Counted from the first letter of the stretch, positions 45,497 to 57,875 are shown. The stretch is DNA of 64,000 nucleotides from Streptococcus suis (GCA_022354845.1 CP031970.1:806001-870000); one strand, 5' to 3'. Numbers and translations are program-made. The notes: generated by a model not told the origin, from the letters alone.

Positions 45497-45827
45497 TTAA
45501 TATACCTCGCTTTATTTTTTTATCCGGTTATCTATTTATTCGTTAAAGTAAACCAAAAATGTACAAAATTTGAAAAATAGTTTTAAAAGTTTAAAAGTAG
45601 TATTCCAAACAAAATGATACGTTTTAAACTTTTAAAAGTTACCACAGACTTATTTTTACAATTTTTAAAAAGTTTTTTGATGTAAATCAGATTTCGGTAG
45701 CTTTTTTCAATTTGAAAAAGGGCAATACTGTTTATGGTTGCCTGATTATTTATAAAAGACAGTTAAATTTTTATATCAACTAAACTTTTCCATGTTACAA
45801 TAAGGTATCACACTTTGGAGGTGTTAT
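45497..45827. other. AT-rich intergenic region with a 16-bp perfect inverted repeat
   Basis: TTTTAAAAGTTTAAAA (45581-45596) and TTTTAAACTTTTAAAA (45622-45637) are perfect inverted arms with 25 bp between. It may be an operator or cruciform. GGAGG stands before the lipoprotein gene. Confidence 0.5.
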
Positions 45828-46445
45828 ATGAGATGGAATAAAAAGATTTTATTGTCTGTTGTGTTGCTTGTTAGCTTGGTTTCCTTATCAGCCTGTCAAT
45901 CGATTACGAACTGGTGGAAGAACACCAAGGAAGAATGGATTGGTCTAGAAATGACCGTTCGAACTTTTGATGAAAATTCTCAATTAATTGATGAAATGTC
46001 TGGGAAGTCCTTGTCAATTTCTCGCAACCAAGAGTTTGACTCTGTGGATGCTGAAGGCTACTCGAATTCTGATTCTTCGGTATTAAAAGTGACGCTCGGT
46101 AATTATGAAATCGACCATGTAGGCTCTTCTTTAATTGCTGCAGAAGAAGGTCTGGAGGATCTTTATGCCAAATACCAAACTACGGTAGATATTGCGAATT
46201 ATGACCGTTCGATTCCCTTGGTGAATCGCATGGTTTCAAGTTTGAAAAATGATTTTACCGGAAAGGCAAAGGTGGTACTTATTCGGTCACAAAATGGTAC
46301 ACCTTTGGCAACGTATGTTGGAGATAAAGTTTCACTATATGCTTCAGATGCACCAAAGACTTCTGAGCTTTTAGTGGATGGCAAACGGTTGATTATCTAT
46401 CGTTGTGACTATACCATTTATGACAGGGAGCTATTGGAGAATTAA
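45828..46445 (+). CDS. Lipoprotein, DUF5052 family
   Basis: 205 residues. A type II signal peptide ends in LSAC with C23 as the lipidated residue; a WWKNTKEEWIGLEMTVRTFDENS segment follows. Family of unknown function at the outer face of the membrane. Overlaps none; the GNAT gene begins at the next base after its stop. Confidence 0.8.
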   Translation: MRWNKKILLSVVLLVSLVSLSACQSITNWWKNTKEEWIGLEMTVRTFDENSQLIDEMSGKSLSISRNQEFDSVDAEGYSNSDSSVLKVTLGNYEIDHVGSSLIAAEEGLEDLYAKYQTTVDIANYDRSIPLVNRMVSSLKNDFTGKAKVVLIRSQNGTPLATYVGDKVSLYASDAPKTSELLVDGKRLIIYRCDYTIYDRELLEN

Positions 46446-46943
46446 ATGATAGAGATTCGGAATGCGCAGTTTGAAGATGCGGCAAATTTGGTGGCCATTT
46501 ATGCCCCATATGTTGAAAAAACTGCCATTACTTTTGAAACACAAGTACCTACAGTAGAAGATTTTGAAAATAGAATTAAAAAAACTATGGAAAAATTCCC
46601 TTATCTGGTCGCAATAGAAGAAGGACAGATAGTGGGATATGCCTACGCATCGACCTATTATGCTCGTGCAGCCTATGATTGGACGGTGGAATTGTCGGTC
46701 TATGTTCAAAAAGAAGCGCGTGGAAAAGGGGTTGGAACCTTGCTATACACTGCTTTGGAGGAGGAATTGACTGCGCGTGGGTTCAAAAACTTTTTAGCTT
46801 GCATTGCCTTACCAAATCCTGCTTCCATTGCCTTGCATGAAAAGAGAGGTTATGAGCAGGTGGCTCATTTTAAAAAAGTTGGATACAAATTTGGCATTTG
46901 GCATGATATCGTCTGGCTCCAAAAGTCTCTTGTAGGTGACTAA
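46446..46943 (+). CDS. GNAT N-acetyltransferase, phosphinothricin-acetyltransferase type
   Basis: 165 residues. Opens IEIRNAQFEDAANLVAIYAPYV; acetyl-CoA loop QKEARGKGVGTLL (about 91-103); LPNPASIALHEKRGYEQVAHFKKVGYKFGIWHDIVWLQK is typical of the Pat/Bar group. Substrate in streptococci unknown. It follows the lipoprotein without a gap. Confidence 0.85.
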   Translation: MIEIRNAQFEDAANLVAIYAPYVEKTAITFETQVPTVEDFENRIKKTMEKFPYLVAIEEGQIVGYAYASTYYARAAYDWTVELSVYVQKEARGKGVGTLLYTALEEELTARGFKNFLACIALPNPASIALHEKRGYEQVAHFKKVGYKFGIWHDIVWLQKSLVGD

Positions 46944-46944
46944 A

Positions 46945-47597
46945 ATGGATTTTGTAGAATTGGAAAAACGATTGTTGGCCCTGGCAGAAAAAGGTCTAGC
47001 CCAGCCAATGAAAGCCTATATGAAAAACAACTTTGAGTTTTTAGGTGTTCGTAGTCCAGATCGTAGAAAAGCTGCCAAACAATTTTTCAAAGACTTCAAA
47101 ACGCCAGAACTTGACTGGGATTTTGTAGAGGCTTGTTGGGACCAACCCTACCGTGAATTTCAATATGTCGCTATTGATTACCTCGTGGCTCATAAGAAAA
47201 ACCTAGTATTAGCTGATTTACCCCGCTTGAAAAACCTGCCCAGACGGAGTCCTGGTGGGATAGTATTGACGGATTGGACAAACTCGTTGGCAAAATTATT
47301 TTGGACAATCCAGAGGCCAAGCAGGTGATGATTGACTGGAGTTTGGATGAGGATTTCTGGTTGAGGCGAATTGCTATTGACCATCAGCTTTTGCAAAAGG
47401 AAAAGACAGATATAGTACTATTGGAGAAGATCCTCGTCAATAATCTCAATCAGACTGAATTTTTTATCACTAAAGCGATTGGTTGGAGTTTGCGTGATTA
47501 TTTGAAGACTAATCCTCATTGGGTTCGAGACTTTCTGGGAAAATACCAACATCAAATGGCAAGTTTATCGATTCGTGAAGCAAGTAAGTATTTATAG
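46945..47597 (+). pseudogene. AlkD-like DNA alkylation repair protein, frameshifted
   Basis: ATG 46945 gives MDFVELEKRLLALAEKG and continues to RLKNLPRRSPGGI, with a stop at 47328. The proper continuation AQTESWWDSIDGLDKLVGKIILDNPEAKQ (each part visible in the +1 frame) runs to 47597. One missing G at about 47238 (CCTGCCCAG for CCTGGCCCAG) explains it. The intact family is a HEAT-repeat 3-methyladenine glycosylase of about 215 residues, the total length here. Confidence 0.82.
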
Positions 47598-47602
47598 GTT
47601 GA

Positions 47603-47897
47603 ATGATGACAAAAGTATATGAATTTCATGCAGTTATCCATCCTGTACCAGATAAGGGTGAAGCATATATTATTTTCCCATATGATATCCGTCAGGAATT
47701 CGGGAAGGGGAGAGTAAAAGTACATGCGACTTTTGATGGGCACCCCTATGATGGTTCTATTGTCAATATGGGAATGAAGGATGAAGTAGGCAATATTTGT
47801 TATATCCTCGGTATCCAAAAGGCTATTAGCGCTGCAATCGGTAGGTAAGCAACCTGGAGATACGGTGTTCGTAACTATTCGAGAGCGTATTGAGTAA
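47603..47897 (+). pseudogene. DUF1905 protein with a 4-bp duplication
   Basis: The frame MMTKVYEFHAVIHPVPDKGE runs to ISAAIGR and a stop at 47848. In another frame KQPGDTVFVTIRERIE follows to 47897. Removing one GGTA from ATCGGTAGGTAAGC restores IGKQPGDTV, the family's conserved end. The loss is only about 15 residues, so the product might still fold. Confidence 0.75.
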
Positions 47898-47903
47898 TTA
47901 GAC

Positions 47904-47931
47904 TTGCAAAACTGTCAAATTATGATAGAAT
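47904..47931 (+). promoter_or_regulatory. Promoter of the asd-motif RNA
   Basis: TTGCAA, 16 bp, TAGAAT (47926-47931). Confidence 0.55.
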
Positions 47932-47937
47932 AGGTTT

Positions 47938-48090
47938 ATGCGATGAGCCGAGTAGTGACTTAGTCACATTCGACGCTAGGGAGGTCTTCATTTAATTGAA
48001 ACGCAGGAGCGGACCTTGAATAGTTGTTGTGAACCTGCTATTCTCATCAGCAATGATGCCCTTACCCACCATTTATGGTGGGCTTTTTTT
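47938..48090 (+). ncRNA. asd RNA motif candidate
   Basis: A gene-free 150-nt stretch with its own promoter and a strong terminator (CCCACCATTTATGGTGGG plus eight T, 48065-48090). GATGAGCCGAGTAGTG near the 5' end can pair with downstream CTCATC near 48046. It precedes asd, where the conserved asd RNA motif of streptococci is found. Because it ends in a terminator and asd has a -10 TATAAT at 48124-48129, it may be a free small RNA. Confidence 0.65.
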
Positions 48091-48184
48091 CATTTTTATA
48101 CTTTTCATTTATATAAAATGTGGTATAATTAAGAAATAATAAATTTTTAGAAAATTTTGAAGAATTGATCTAAAGGAGATACTT

Positions 48185-49261
48185 ATGGCATATGTAGTGG
48201 CTGTCGTTGGTGCGACAGGTGCAGTTGGTGCGCAAATGATTAAAATGTTGGAAGCATCAACTCTTCCAATCGAAAAAGTACGTTTATTAGCTTCTGCTCG
48301 TTCTGCGGGAAAAACCCTTCAATTTAAAGGACAAGAGATTGTTATCGAAGAAACAACTGAAACTGCCTTTGAAGGTGTTGATATTGCGCTTTTCTCAGCT
48401 GGTGGTTCTACATCTGCTAAATTCGCTCCATACGCGGTTAAGGCGGGTGCAGTTGTTGTAGATAATACTTCTTATTTCCGTCAAAATCCTGATGTTCCTT
48501 TGGTTGTTCCTGAGGTTAATGCACATGCTTTGGATGCACATAATGGAATTATCTCTTGTCCAAACTGTTCAACTATTCAAATGATGGTTGCTTTAGAACC
48601 AATTCGTCAGAAGTGGGGCTTGGAACGGATTATCGTTTCAACTTATCAAGCTGTATCTGGTGCAGGTATGGGTGCAATCCTAGAAACGCAGGCTCAACTT
48701 CGAGATGTATTGAATGATGGTGTTGAGCCAAAAGCTGTTGAAGCAAACATTCTTCCTTCTGGTGGTGATAAGAAACATTACCCAATTGGATTCAATGCAC
48801 TTCCTCAAATTGACCTCTTCACTGAAAATGACTATACTTACGAAGAGATGAAAATGACGAAGGAAACGAAGAAAATCATGGAAGATGATAGTATTGCCGT
48901 TTCTGCAACCTGTGTTCGTATTCCAGTTTTGTCAGCTCACTCAGAATCTGTTTACATTGAGACAAAAGAGATTGCTCCGATTGATGAAGTCAAAGCAGCA
49001 ATCGCTGATTTCCCAGGTGCTGTTCTCGAAGATGATGTTGCCAACCAAATTTATCCTCAAGCAGTCAATGCTGTTGGAAGTCGTGATACCTTTGTTGGTC
49101 GTATTCGTAAGGATTTGGACAAGGAAAATGGCATCCATATGTGGGTTGTTTCAGATAACTTGCTGAAGGGTGCTGCGTGGAACTCAGTTCAAATCGCAGA
49201 AACACTACATGAACGTGGTCTTGTTCGTCCAACTGCAGAGCTGAAATTTGAATTGAAATAA
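48185..49261 (+). CDS. asd: Aspartate-semialdehyde dehydrogenase
   Basis: 358 residues, AAAGGAG upstream. Reduces aspartyl phosphate to the semialdehyde for lysine, diaminopimelate, threonine and methionine. NADP motif [10 protein letters not shown] (about 9-18); catalytic cysteine in [10 protein letters not shown] (about 128). Followed by dapA after 70 bp, a diaminopimelate supply unit for cell-wall synthesis. Confidence 0.96.
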   Translation: MAYVVAVVGATGAVGAQMIKMLEASTLPIEKVRLLASARSAGKTLQFKGQEIVIEETTETAFEGVDIALFSAGGSTSAKFAPYAVKAGAVVVDNTSYFRQNPDVPLVVPEVNAHALDAHNGIISCPNCSTIQMMVALEPIRQKWGLERIIVSTYQAVSGAGMGAILETQAQLRDVLNDGVEPKAVEANILPSGGDKKHYPIGFNALPQIDLFTENDYTYEEMKMTKETKKIMEDDSIAVSATCVRIPVLSAHSESVYIETKEIAPIDEVKAAIADFPGAVLEDDVANQIYPQAVNAVGSRDTFVGRIRKDLDKENGIHMWVVSDNLLKGAAWNSVQIAETLHERGLVRPTAELKFELK

Positions 49262-49331
49262 GAACTTATTAACAGAAGTACACAAAAGGCTACGCTCAGC
49301 CTTTTTTAGCAGTAATAAGAGAGGAAGTACG

Positions 49332-50267
49332 ATGTCTATTCAAGATTTAAGTGATGTAAAAATTTTCACAGCGATGATCACCCCTTTCAAAGAAGATGGT
49401 TCTATCAATTTTGACGTTTTACCAGAATTAATTGAGCATTTGTTGGCACATCATACGCAAGGTATTTTATTAGCAGGTACAACAGCCGAAAGTCCGACAT
49501 TGACACACGAAGAAGAATTGGAGTTGTTTGGCGCAGTTCAAAAAATTGTCAATGGCCGTGTTCCTCTAATTGCTGGTATTGGTACCAACGATACCCGTGA
49601 CTCAATTGAGTTTGCTAAAGAAGTTGCAGCTTTTGGCGGTTTTGCAGCTGGTTTGGCTATTGTGCCTTATTACAATAAGCCATCTCAAGAGGGAATGTAT
49701 CAGCACTTTAAGGCTATTGCCGACGCTTCTGATTTACCAATCATTATTTACAATATTCCTGGACGCGTAGTGGTGGAAATGACTCCTGAAACCATGTTGC
49801 GTTTGGCTGAACATCCTAATATTATCGGTGTCAAGGAGTGTACTAGCCTTGCCAATATGGCTTATTTGATTGAGCACAAACCAGAAGATTTCTTAGTCTA
49901 CACTGGTGAAGATGGTGATGCTTTCCATGCAATGAATCTGGGAGCTGATGGGGTCATCTCTGTCGCGTCCCATACTAATGGTGATGAGATGTACGAAATG
50001 ATTTCCGCTATCGCTCAGCAAGATATCAAAACGGCAGCAGCTATTCAACGGAAATTTATTCCGAAAGTCAATGCCTTATTCTCATATCCAAGCCCTGCAC
50101 CGGTGAAAGCAGTATTAAATTATCTAGGATTTGAAGTTGGGCCGCTTCGCCTACCACTCGTACCATGTCCTATTGAAGATGCAAAACGCATCATCAAGGT
50201 CGTTGTAGACGGCGATTATGAAGCAACAAAAGCCACCGTCACAGGAGTAGTCAGACCGGATTATTAA
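49332..50267 (+). CDS. dapA: 4-hydroxy-tetrahydrodipicolinate synthase
   Basis: 311 residues, a TIM barrel that condenses pyruvate and aspartate semialdehyde. Motifs: GTTAESPTL (about 49-57), YNIPGRV with the conserved Tyr (about 140), and Schiff-base lysine in GVKECT (about 168). Shares the operon with asd; GAGAGGAAG before ATG. Confidence 0.96.
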   Translation: MSIQDLSDVKIFTAMITPFKEDGSINFDVLPELIEHLLAHHTQGILLAGTTAESPTLTHEEELELFGAVQKIVNGRVPLIAGIGTNDTRDSIEFAKEVAAFGGFAAGLAIVPYYNKPSQEGMYQHFKAIADASDLPIIIYNIPGRVVVEMTPETMLRLAEHPNIIGVKECTSLANMAYLIEHKPEDFLVYTGEDGDAFHAMNLGADGVISVASHTNGDEMYEMISAIAQQDIKTAAAIQRKFIPKVNALFSYPSPAPVKAVLNYLGFEVGPLRLPLVPCPIEDAKRIIKVVVDGDYEATKATVTGVVRPDY

Positions 50268-50280
50268 AACAGTCAGGGGA

Positions 50281-50480
50281 TACGAATAGTTCAGTGAACT
50301 ATTCGTACCTGAGCCTGAAAACCCAAAAGCGAAGTGTTTTAACGCTAGCCTAAAAACAAGAAAGTGAGCACGTCCAGTGGAGTGAAACAGTTTGGGGAAC
50401 TGTTTCAGCTGGTCACCAAGAAATACGAAAGTGACCACAGAGCCTGAGCCTGAAAACCCAGAAGCGAAGTGTTTTAACCC
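50281..50480. repeat. Hairpin-rich intergenic repeat cluster after dapA
   Basis: A perfect 27-nt palindrome with arms TACGAATAGTTCA (50281-50307), a hairpin with TGAAACAGT/ACTGTTTCA arms (50383-50407) and a GGTCAC/GTGACC pair. A 33-bp sequence starting GAGCCTGAAAACCC is present twice (50311-50343 and 50446-50478, one mismatch). It looks like a repetitive intergenic element. Confidence 0.7.
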
Positions 50481-50533
50481 GAGCCGAGAAACAATAAATA
50501 AACAATGACTGTTTGTTTTCTGAAATTATAAGA

Positions 50534-50586
50534 AAGAACACAGATTTTTAAATCAGTAATTTGAAAATCCGTGTTCTTATTTTTTT
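50534..50586 (+). terminator. Terminator after the repeat cluster
   Basis: AAGAACACAGATTTT and AAAATCCGTGTTCTT are 15-nt arms with one mismatch, followed by TATTTTTTT. Confidence 0.8.
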
Positions 50587-50716
50587 CTAAGATAAACAAA
50601 TATTAGAAAGCACAACATTTCTAAAAATCATTTTCTATTCTCCATTTTCCAGTTGCAAGCCTTTCCATTCTTGTTAATTTCTTGTTATAATGACAAAAAA
50701 GGATGAAGGAGCTAGT

Positions 50717-52066
50717 ATGAAAATTGTTATTATCGGTGCTTCATTTGCTGGGTTGAGTGCAGCTTTGGAGTGTAGAAAATTGTATAAAGATGATCAGATT
50801 ACATTGATTGATCGAGAAAAGGATGTTGCCTTTTTTCCAAATGCCTTAAACTGGAAATTGTCAGATTGCATGACTGAATGGGAGGAAGCAAGGATTTCTC
50901 TGTAAAAGGAACTATTGCAGACTACCATTACCTGTCTCTTTGAAACTGAGTGTTTAGCCATTAATCCTGAAACGAGTCGGCTTAAATTAAGACAGCAAAA
51001 TGTCATCAGTGAAATAAGCTATGATCGTCTGATCTTAGCTATGGGTGCCAGTCAAACGTGGGAATGGGGCCAGGAAGAACTTCAAGACTACTTGATCCGG
51101 TCTAAGACCCTTACTCAAGCGCAAAGAAGTCTAGAAAAAATAAAGCAAGCAAAAACTATTGCAGTGATTGGAGCAGGGCAGATTGGATTAGAAAGTTTGG
51201 ATGCTCTGAGTCGAATGAATTTGAAGTTACATGTGTTCGAAGCGCAAGATTCCCTGTTGGCGAAGTATCTTGATGAGGAGATGGTTGAGCCCATTCGTCT
51301 GGAAATGGAACAAAGAGGAATTCTAATACATTTATCCGAAACTGTGAATCAGATTGAGATAGATGAGCAGGAAAAGCAAGTTACTTGCCGGACTGTAAAT
51401 GGAAAGTATCGAGCTGATTTTATTCTTCCATCAACGAATTTAATACCCAATATTCAATTGGTAAAAAATCTTCTGAGAATAAACGTTGAAGGTACTGTGT
51501 GGGTAAATGAGTATCTTGAAACCAGCCAGAAGAATATTTTTGCTGTGGGAGATTTGGTTAGTTTACCAGTAGAATATTTTGGCCAAGCATATCTTCCAAT
51601 GATTCATCATGCTATCCGAACTGGTAGACTAGCTGCTCAGAACTTAGTGATGCAGAGTATTCCATTGAAGAAAACCCAACGGATTGTATCGAGTCGCTTG
51701 TTTGGCTATTATGTGACTAGTATTGGGTTAACAGAAAGTGAAGCAAATTTATGGCTGAAGTGTAAGTCGATTCGGATGAGGAGCCCATACAGTCAATGGG
51801 AATCAGAAATGGCTGATTTTAAATTGATTGTAGATGAAAATGGAAGGATTGTAGGAGGTCAACTCGTTTCGGTTGTCGATCATATTGAACAAATGGATGC
51901 CTTTTCACTTGCTATTTCAAATGGTTTAACAGTATTTGATCTAGTCCAACAATCTTGGTTATGTCTTCCAGGTAAGACTCCCTTGGTGCCAATGATGGTA
52001 GAAGCAGCTCAGGAATACATTCGGCAAGAAAACCTAACACATACGGAGGTTGGCTATGCAGATTGA
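50717..52066 (+). pseudogene. FAD/NAD-dependent oxidoreductase of the NADH oxidase/peroxidase family, with in-frame stop
   Basis: Full frame 449 residues from ATG 50717. FAD motif IIGASFAGLSAA at 4-15, NAD motif [12 protein letters not shown] near 152, FAVGDL near 275. Codon 63 is TAA (50903-50905), and the same frame continues with [13 protein letters not shown] without shift. At the redox-cysteine position of nox (SFLGCG) it has AFFPNA, so it lacks that cysteine. Re-initiation at TTG 50915 would lose the FAD site. Overlaps the next gene by 11 bp. Confidence 0.78.
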
Positions 52067-53522
52067 TTCCCTATTGGAAAAACGCGAACGAGCTATTTAT
52101 CAGTTGCTCCTGTTTGTGGAAAACAGAAAAGATGCTCCCTTGCTGAAAGATGTGTGTCGCCATTTAGATCTGACAAAATCAACTTTATTGCGCTATATAG
52201 ATTCTTTTAATGAAGAGTCGCATGCTGCAGAATTGGGTCTTTTATTTCACCTTGAGGAAGAAAAGGTTTCTTTACAAAAAGATGCTCGACTAAGTCAGCA
52301 ACAAATATTATCTTATCTTTTTCAGCCTAGTATCAAGTATCAGATTATTGTATTTGTATTAGATAAAGAAGATGTTTCTTTACAGACATTGTCTCAAGAA
52401 TTACTAATTAGTGAGGCAACGCTCAATCGCCATCTCGCATCACTAAACCAATTACTGGCTGAATTCGGCATTGCCATTAAAAGCGGCCGGTTGAAAGGAA
52501 GCGAGCTTCAAATACGATATTTCTTACATCAAGTCCTCCTCTTGACAACTGTTAGCTCCAAATACCAAGAGGAATTTGCCAGACGCCATTTGGACGCCTT
52601 ATTACCCTTATTTGAACGCTTTTATCAGTCAAAACTCAATCCTAAACAGGCCTATCGTCTTTTATTATGGTTGATGATTTCACAACAACGTTCTAAGTTA
52701 CAACAGTTGGATTATAAGGCACTGTATAGCCTCATGAGGCCTTATCAGGACCATAAATTTTATCGACAATTGCGGAAGATGTATCTGACAGTGGGACAAC
52801 AACAATCTGCTTCCTTTCAGGAAGGGGATATCATGGCTTTATTTGCATTTTTGTTTAGTCACTTTATTTTAGAACCACATCAGTTGGAACAGGTTCTGGG
52901 CTTTGGGGGTCCAATTATGCAAGCAACGTCACTTGCTTTGCACGTTTTTCGTTCACACCTAGGAGAGTCCTTGTCGATTTCAGAAGAGGCCCTTTATCAT
53001 TTGAATCAGACCATGAGTCAATTGTATTTCTTTCAATCTTCGCTTGAACTTGAAGTGGTACAAGAACTTTCATTTGAAGACGAATCAGCCCAATTATTAA
53101 AAAATGTCTTTAAAACAGCTTTTCATAGAAGTCTACATGCTGATCAGGTAATGGCTGGCTATTCTCTAAAAATCAAAGCCTTATATGTATATTTTAGTCA
53201 GATAAAGCCGATACAGGTCAAAATTGGTTTCGCATCTTCTTTGCATGAGGTTTTATCCTATCCTTTATTAATGCAGTTGAGAGAAAAGCTTGAAGGCAAT
53301 CGTCAGGTGCTTATAGACCCCTATCAGAATGGAGAATCTTATGATTTCATTATCACTGACTACCTTAACGAATCGTCATGCCCTATTTATTATTTAGGAA
53401 CTCAATTAAAAATGTATGATGTTGTACAATTGAAATCTATTATACAAGAGCTGTACAATCAAAAGGCAAGACAATCAGAAAAAATTGCAACTCAAACACC
53501 TTTTCCAATAGAACATCGGTAA
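52056..53522 (+). CDS. Mga-like transcriptional regulator
   Basis: 488 residues from ATG 52056, behind GGAGG. N-terminal Mga-type helix-turn-helix domains (about 10-60 and 95-150: [38 protein letters not shown]), central PRD-like helical domains and a C-terminal EIIB-like segment. In other streptococci a member of this family precedes glpK-glpO-glpF, as here, so it may control glycerol genes or respond to phosphotransfer. Confidence 0.82.
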   Translation: MQIDSLLEKRERAIYQLLLFVENRKDAPLLKDVCRHLDLTKSTLLRYIDSFNEESHAAELGLLFHLEEEKVSLQKDARLSQQQILSYLFQPSIKYQIIVFVLDKEDVSLQTLSQELLISEATLNRHLASLNQLLAEFGIAIKSGRLKGSELQIRYFLHQVLLLTTVSSKYQEEFARRHLDALLPLFERFYQSKLNPKQAYRLLLWLMISQQRSKLQQLDYKALYSLMRPYQDHKFYRQLRKMYLTVGQQQSASFQEGDIMALFAFLFSHFILEPHQLEQVLGFGGPIMQATSLALHVFRSHLGESLSISEEALYHLNQTMSQLYFFQSSLELEVVQELSFEDESAQLLKNVFKTAFHRSLHADQVMAGYSLKIKALYVYFSQIKPIQVKIGFASSLHEVLSYPLLMQLREKLEGNRQVLIDPYQNGESYDFIITDYLNESSCPIYYLGTQLKMYDVVQLKSIIQELYNQKARQSEKIATQTPFPIEHR

Positions 53523-53671
53523 CTGATTGAAAAAATATCTTTAGCAGGAACAAAATAGTTGCTTGAAAAAATTTGATATTCGTTGATTGGCTGGACTTTC
53601 TAGCTCACTTATATCAAATTTTTTTATTTTTTTAAAAAAATTGATAGGATACTTTCCCGAGAATGGGTTAG

Positions 53672-55249
<1,578 letters not shown>

Positions 55250-55324
55250 AGGACTTGTTAGCGAGGGGAGAGAAGGCTTTCCTCTTGCTAGACAGTCCTA
55301 TTCGAAAGTTAGGAAGTGAATAGA

Positions 55325-57154
55325 ATGGAATTTTCAAAAGAAACAAGACGCATAGCCATTGAACGAATGCAGGATCGTCAACTAGACCTCCTCATTATCG
55401 GTGGTGGTATTACGGGTGCTGGCGTGGCTTTACAGGCAGCAGCAAGTGGCATGGAAACAGCCTTGATTGAAATGCAAGACTTTGCAGAAGGAACTTCCAG
55501 TCGCTCAACAAAATTGGTGCATGGTGGATTACGTTATTTGAAACAATTTGACGTGGAAGTGGTATCCGATACCGTATCTGAACGTACTGTAGTACAAAAT
55601 GTTGCCCCACATATTCCAAAGCCAGACCCAATGCTTTTACCAGTGTATGATGAGCCAGGTTCAACCTTCAGCCTCTTCCGTTTGAAAGTAGCCATGGACT
55701 TATATGACCTCTTAGCTGGTGTCAACAATACTGCAATGGCCAATAAGGTCTTGACTAAAGAAGAAGTCATTGAACGTGAACCAAACTTGAAGCAAGAAGG
55801 ATTGATTGGTGGCGGTGTCTACCTCGACTTCCGCAACAATGATGCCCGCTTGGTCATTGAGAACATCAAACGTGCAGCCAAAGACGGCGCCTTGATTGCC
55901 AGCCGTGTCAAAGCTGAGAAATTTATCAAGGATGAGTCAGGTAAAGTTATCGGCATTGTTGCTCGTGATTTGCTGACAGATAGCACCTTTGAAATTCATG
56001 CTCGTTTGGTCATCAATACAACAGGACCATGGAGTGATGAAGTGCGTAATCTGGGTGGCGAGGGCTCAGGCGTTCTCCAGATGCGTCCAACCAAAGGTGT
56101 ACACCTAGTTGTCGATAGCACTCGCTTGTCTGTTCCTCAGCCAACTTACTTTGATACTGGTCACGCAGATGGTCGAATGGTCTTTGTCCTTCCACGTGAA
56201 AATAAAACCTATTTTGGTACAACAGATACAGACTACACTGGCGATTTGGCGAATCCGATGGTAACCCAAGAAGACGTTGACTATCTGCTTGATATTGTCA
56301 ACAATCGCTTCCCAGAAGCAAACTTGACCTTGGATGACATTGAGAGCGGTTGGGCAGGTCTTCGTCCCCTCTTGTCTGGAAATGGAGCTTCTGACTACAA
56401 CGGTGGAAACAGCGGAAAACTCAGCGATGAGAGCTTCAATAGCTTGATTGAAACAGTTAAAGGCTATTTGAACAATGAAAAGAGTCGTGACGATGTGGAG
56501 CAAGATTTGACACATTTGGAAGGCAGTGTTTCTGAAAAACACATGGATCCATCTGCTGTATCACGCGGTTCTGCACTTGATCGCGATGACAATGGTTTGC
56601 TGACTCTTGCAGGTGGTAAAATCACAGACTTCCGTAAGATGGCCGAAGGAGCAATAGAAAAGGTTGCAGACATCCTCAAAGAAGAACATGGTCGCAGCTT
56701 TAAACTCATCAATTCTAAGACCTATCCAGTCTCTGGTGGTGAATTGAACCCGGCAAACGTTGCAGAAGAAATCGAACATCTTGCTCAACTAGGTGTGAAG
56801 AAAGGTCTTGTCTATGATGATGCGCTTTACTTGGCAAACTTGTACGGCTCAAATGCGCCAAAAGTCTTTGCATTAAACCATAAAGTAGAGGCCGTTTATG
56901 GCTTGAACAAGCGTGATTTGCTTTCCCTTCACTATGCTATGAAGGAAGAGATGACCTTGACTGCCGTTGACTATCTTCTCCGTCGTACCAACTACATGCT
57001 CTTTATGCGTGAGCAGTTGGATGCGGTGGCACCAGACATTTTGAAAGAGATGGCTGCATACTATGCTTGGTCAGAAGAAGAACTAGCACAACAGGAACAA
57101 TTGTTGGCAGATACACTTGTTAAGAATGATTTGACCTATTTGAAAGAAAAATAG
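55325..57154 (+). CDS. glpO: Alpha-glycerophosphate oxidase
   Basis: 609 residues from ATG 55325 (AGGAAG at 55311). Oxidises glycerol 3-phosphate with oxygen to dihydroxyacetone phosphate and H2O2. FAD motif LLIIGGGITGAG about 20-31; GTSSRSTKLVHGGLRYL (about 57); DFRNNDARLV; long insert near residues 350-400 (SDYNGGNSGKLSDESF) that distinguishes the streptococcal oxidase from dehydrogenases. A source of peroxide for the cell. Confidence 0.96.
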   Translation: MEFSKETRRIAIERMQDRQLDLLIIGGGITGAGVALQAAASGMETALIEMQDFAEGTSSRSTKLVHGGLRYLKQFDVEVVSDTVSERTVVQNVAPHIPKPDPMLLPVYDEPGSTFSLFRLKVAMDLYDLLAGVNNTAMANKVLTKEEVIEREPNLKQEGLIGGGVYLDFRNNDARLVIENIKRAAKDGALIASRVKAEKFIKDESGKVIGIVARDLLTDSTFEIHARLVINTTGPWSDEVRNLGGEGSGVLQMRPTKGVHLVVDSTRLSVPQPTYFDTGHADGRMVFVLPRENKTYFGTTDTDYTGDLANPMVTQEDVDYLLDIVNNRFPEANLTLDDIESGWAGLRPLLSGNGASDYNGGNSGKLSDESFNSLIETVKGYLNNEKSRDDVEQDLTHLEGSVSEKHMDPSAVSRGSALDRDDNGLLTLAGGKITDFRKMAEGAIEKVADILKEEHGRSFKLINSKTYPVSGGELNPANVAEEIEHLAQLGVKKGLVYDDALYLANLYGSNAPKVFALNHKVEAVYGLNKRDLLSLHYAMKEEMTLTAVDYLLRRTNYMLFMREQLDAVAPDILKEMAAYYAWSEEELAQQEQLLADTLVKNDLTYLKEK

Positions 57155-57164
57155 AAAGAGGTGC

Positions 57165-57875
57165 ATGATGACAAATGAATTAATCGGTGAAGTGTTGGGT
57201 ACCGCCTTACTTGTCTTACTAGGTAATGGTGTGGTAGCAGGAGTAGTACTAGATAAGAGTAAGGCTAAGGATGCTGGTTGGATTGTAATCACAATTGGTT
57301 GGGGTCTAGCAGTAGCCATGGCAGCTTTTGTGAGTGGCTTATTGGGACCTGCCCACCTCAATCCAGCTGTATCAATTGCAATGGCCTTTGCAGGAAATCT
57401 CCCATGGGGGTCTGTAGTCCCTTATATCCTTGCTCAATTTATCGGAGCTTTTATCGGTAGTATCCTAGTTTTCCTTATGTACAAAGATCACTACGACGCT
57501 ACTGAGGACACAGGCGCTGTATTGGCAACTTTCTCTACTGGTCCTGCCATCCGCAACCTTGTTTCCAATACAATTAGCGAAGCAATTGGAACCTTTGTTT
57601 TGGTCTTGGGATTATTGGCTTTCGGTCAGTATGATTTTCCAACAGGGCTTGGTACCATAATTGTTGGTGGCTTAATCCTATCTCTAGGAGTATCATTAGG
57701 AGGTCCAACAGGATATGCCCTAAACCCTGCGCGTGACCTTGGTCCTCGTATCATGCATGCCATTCTTCCGTTGAAGCACAAGGGCGATTCGGATTGGGGC
57801 TATGCTTGGGTACCAGTTGTTGGTCCAATCATCGGAGGCTTGCTTGCTGCTGTCCTATATGGTCTCATTTTTTAA
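57165..57875 (+). CDS. glpF: Glycerol uptake facilitator
   Basis: 236 residues, six membrane helices. Both pore motifs are there, HLNPAVS (about 64-70) and ALNPARDLG (about 185-193); the D after the second NPAR marks a glycerol rather than a water channel. Starts 11 bp after glpO; MM gives two possible starts. Confidence 0.95.
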   Translation: MMTNELIGEVLGTALLVLLGNGVVAGVVLDKSKAKDAGWIVITIGWGLAVAMAAFVSGLLGPAHLNPAVSIAMAFAGNLPWGSVVPYILAQFIGAFIGSILVFLMYKDHYDATEDTGAVLATFSTGPAIRNLVSNTISEAIGTFVLVLGLLAFGQYDFPTGLGTIIVGGLILSLGVSLGGPTGYALNPARDLGPRIMHAILPLKHKGDSDWGYAWVPVVGPIIGGLLAAVLYGLIF

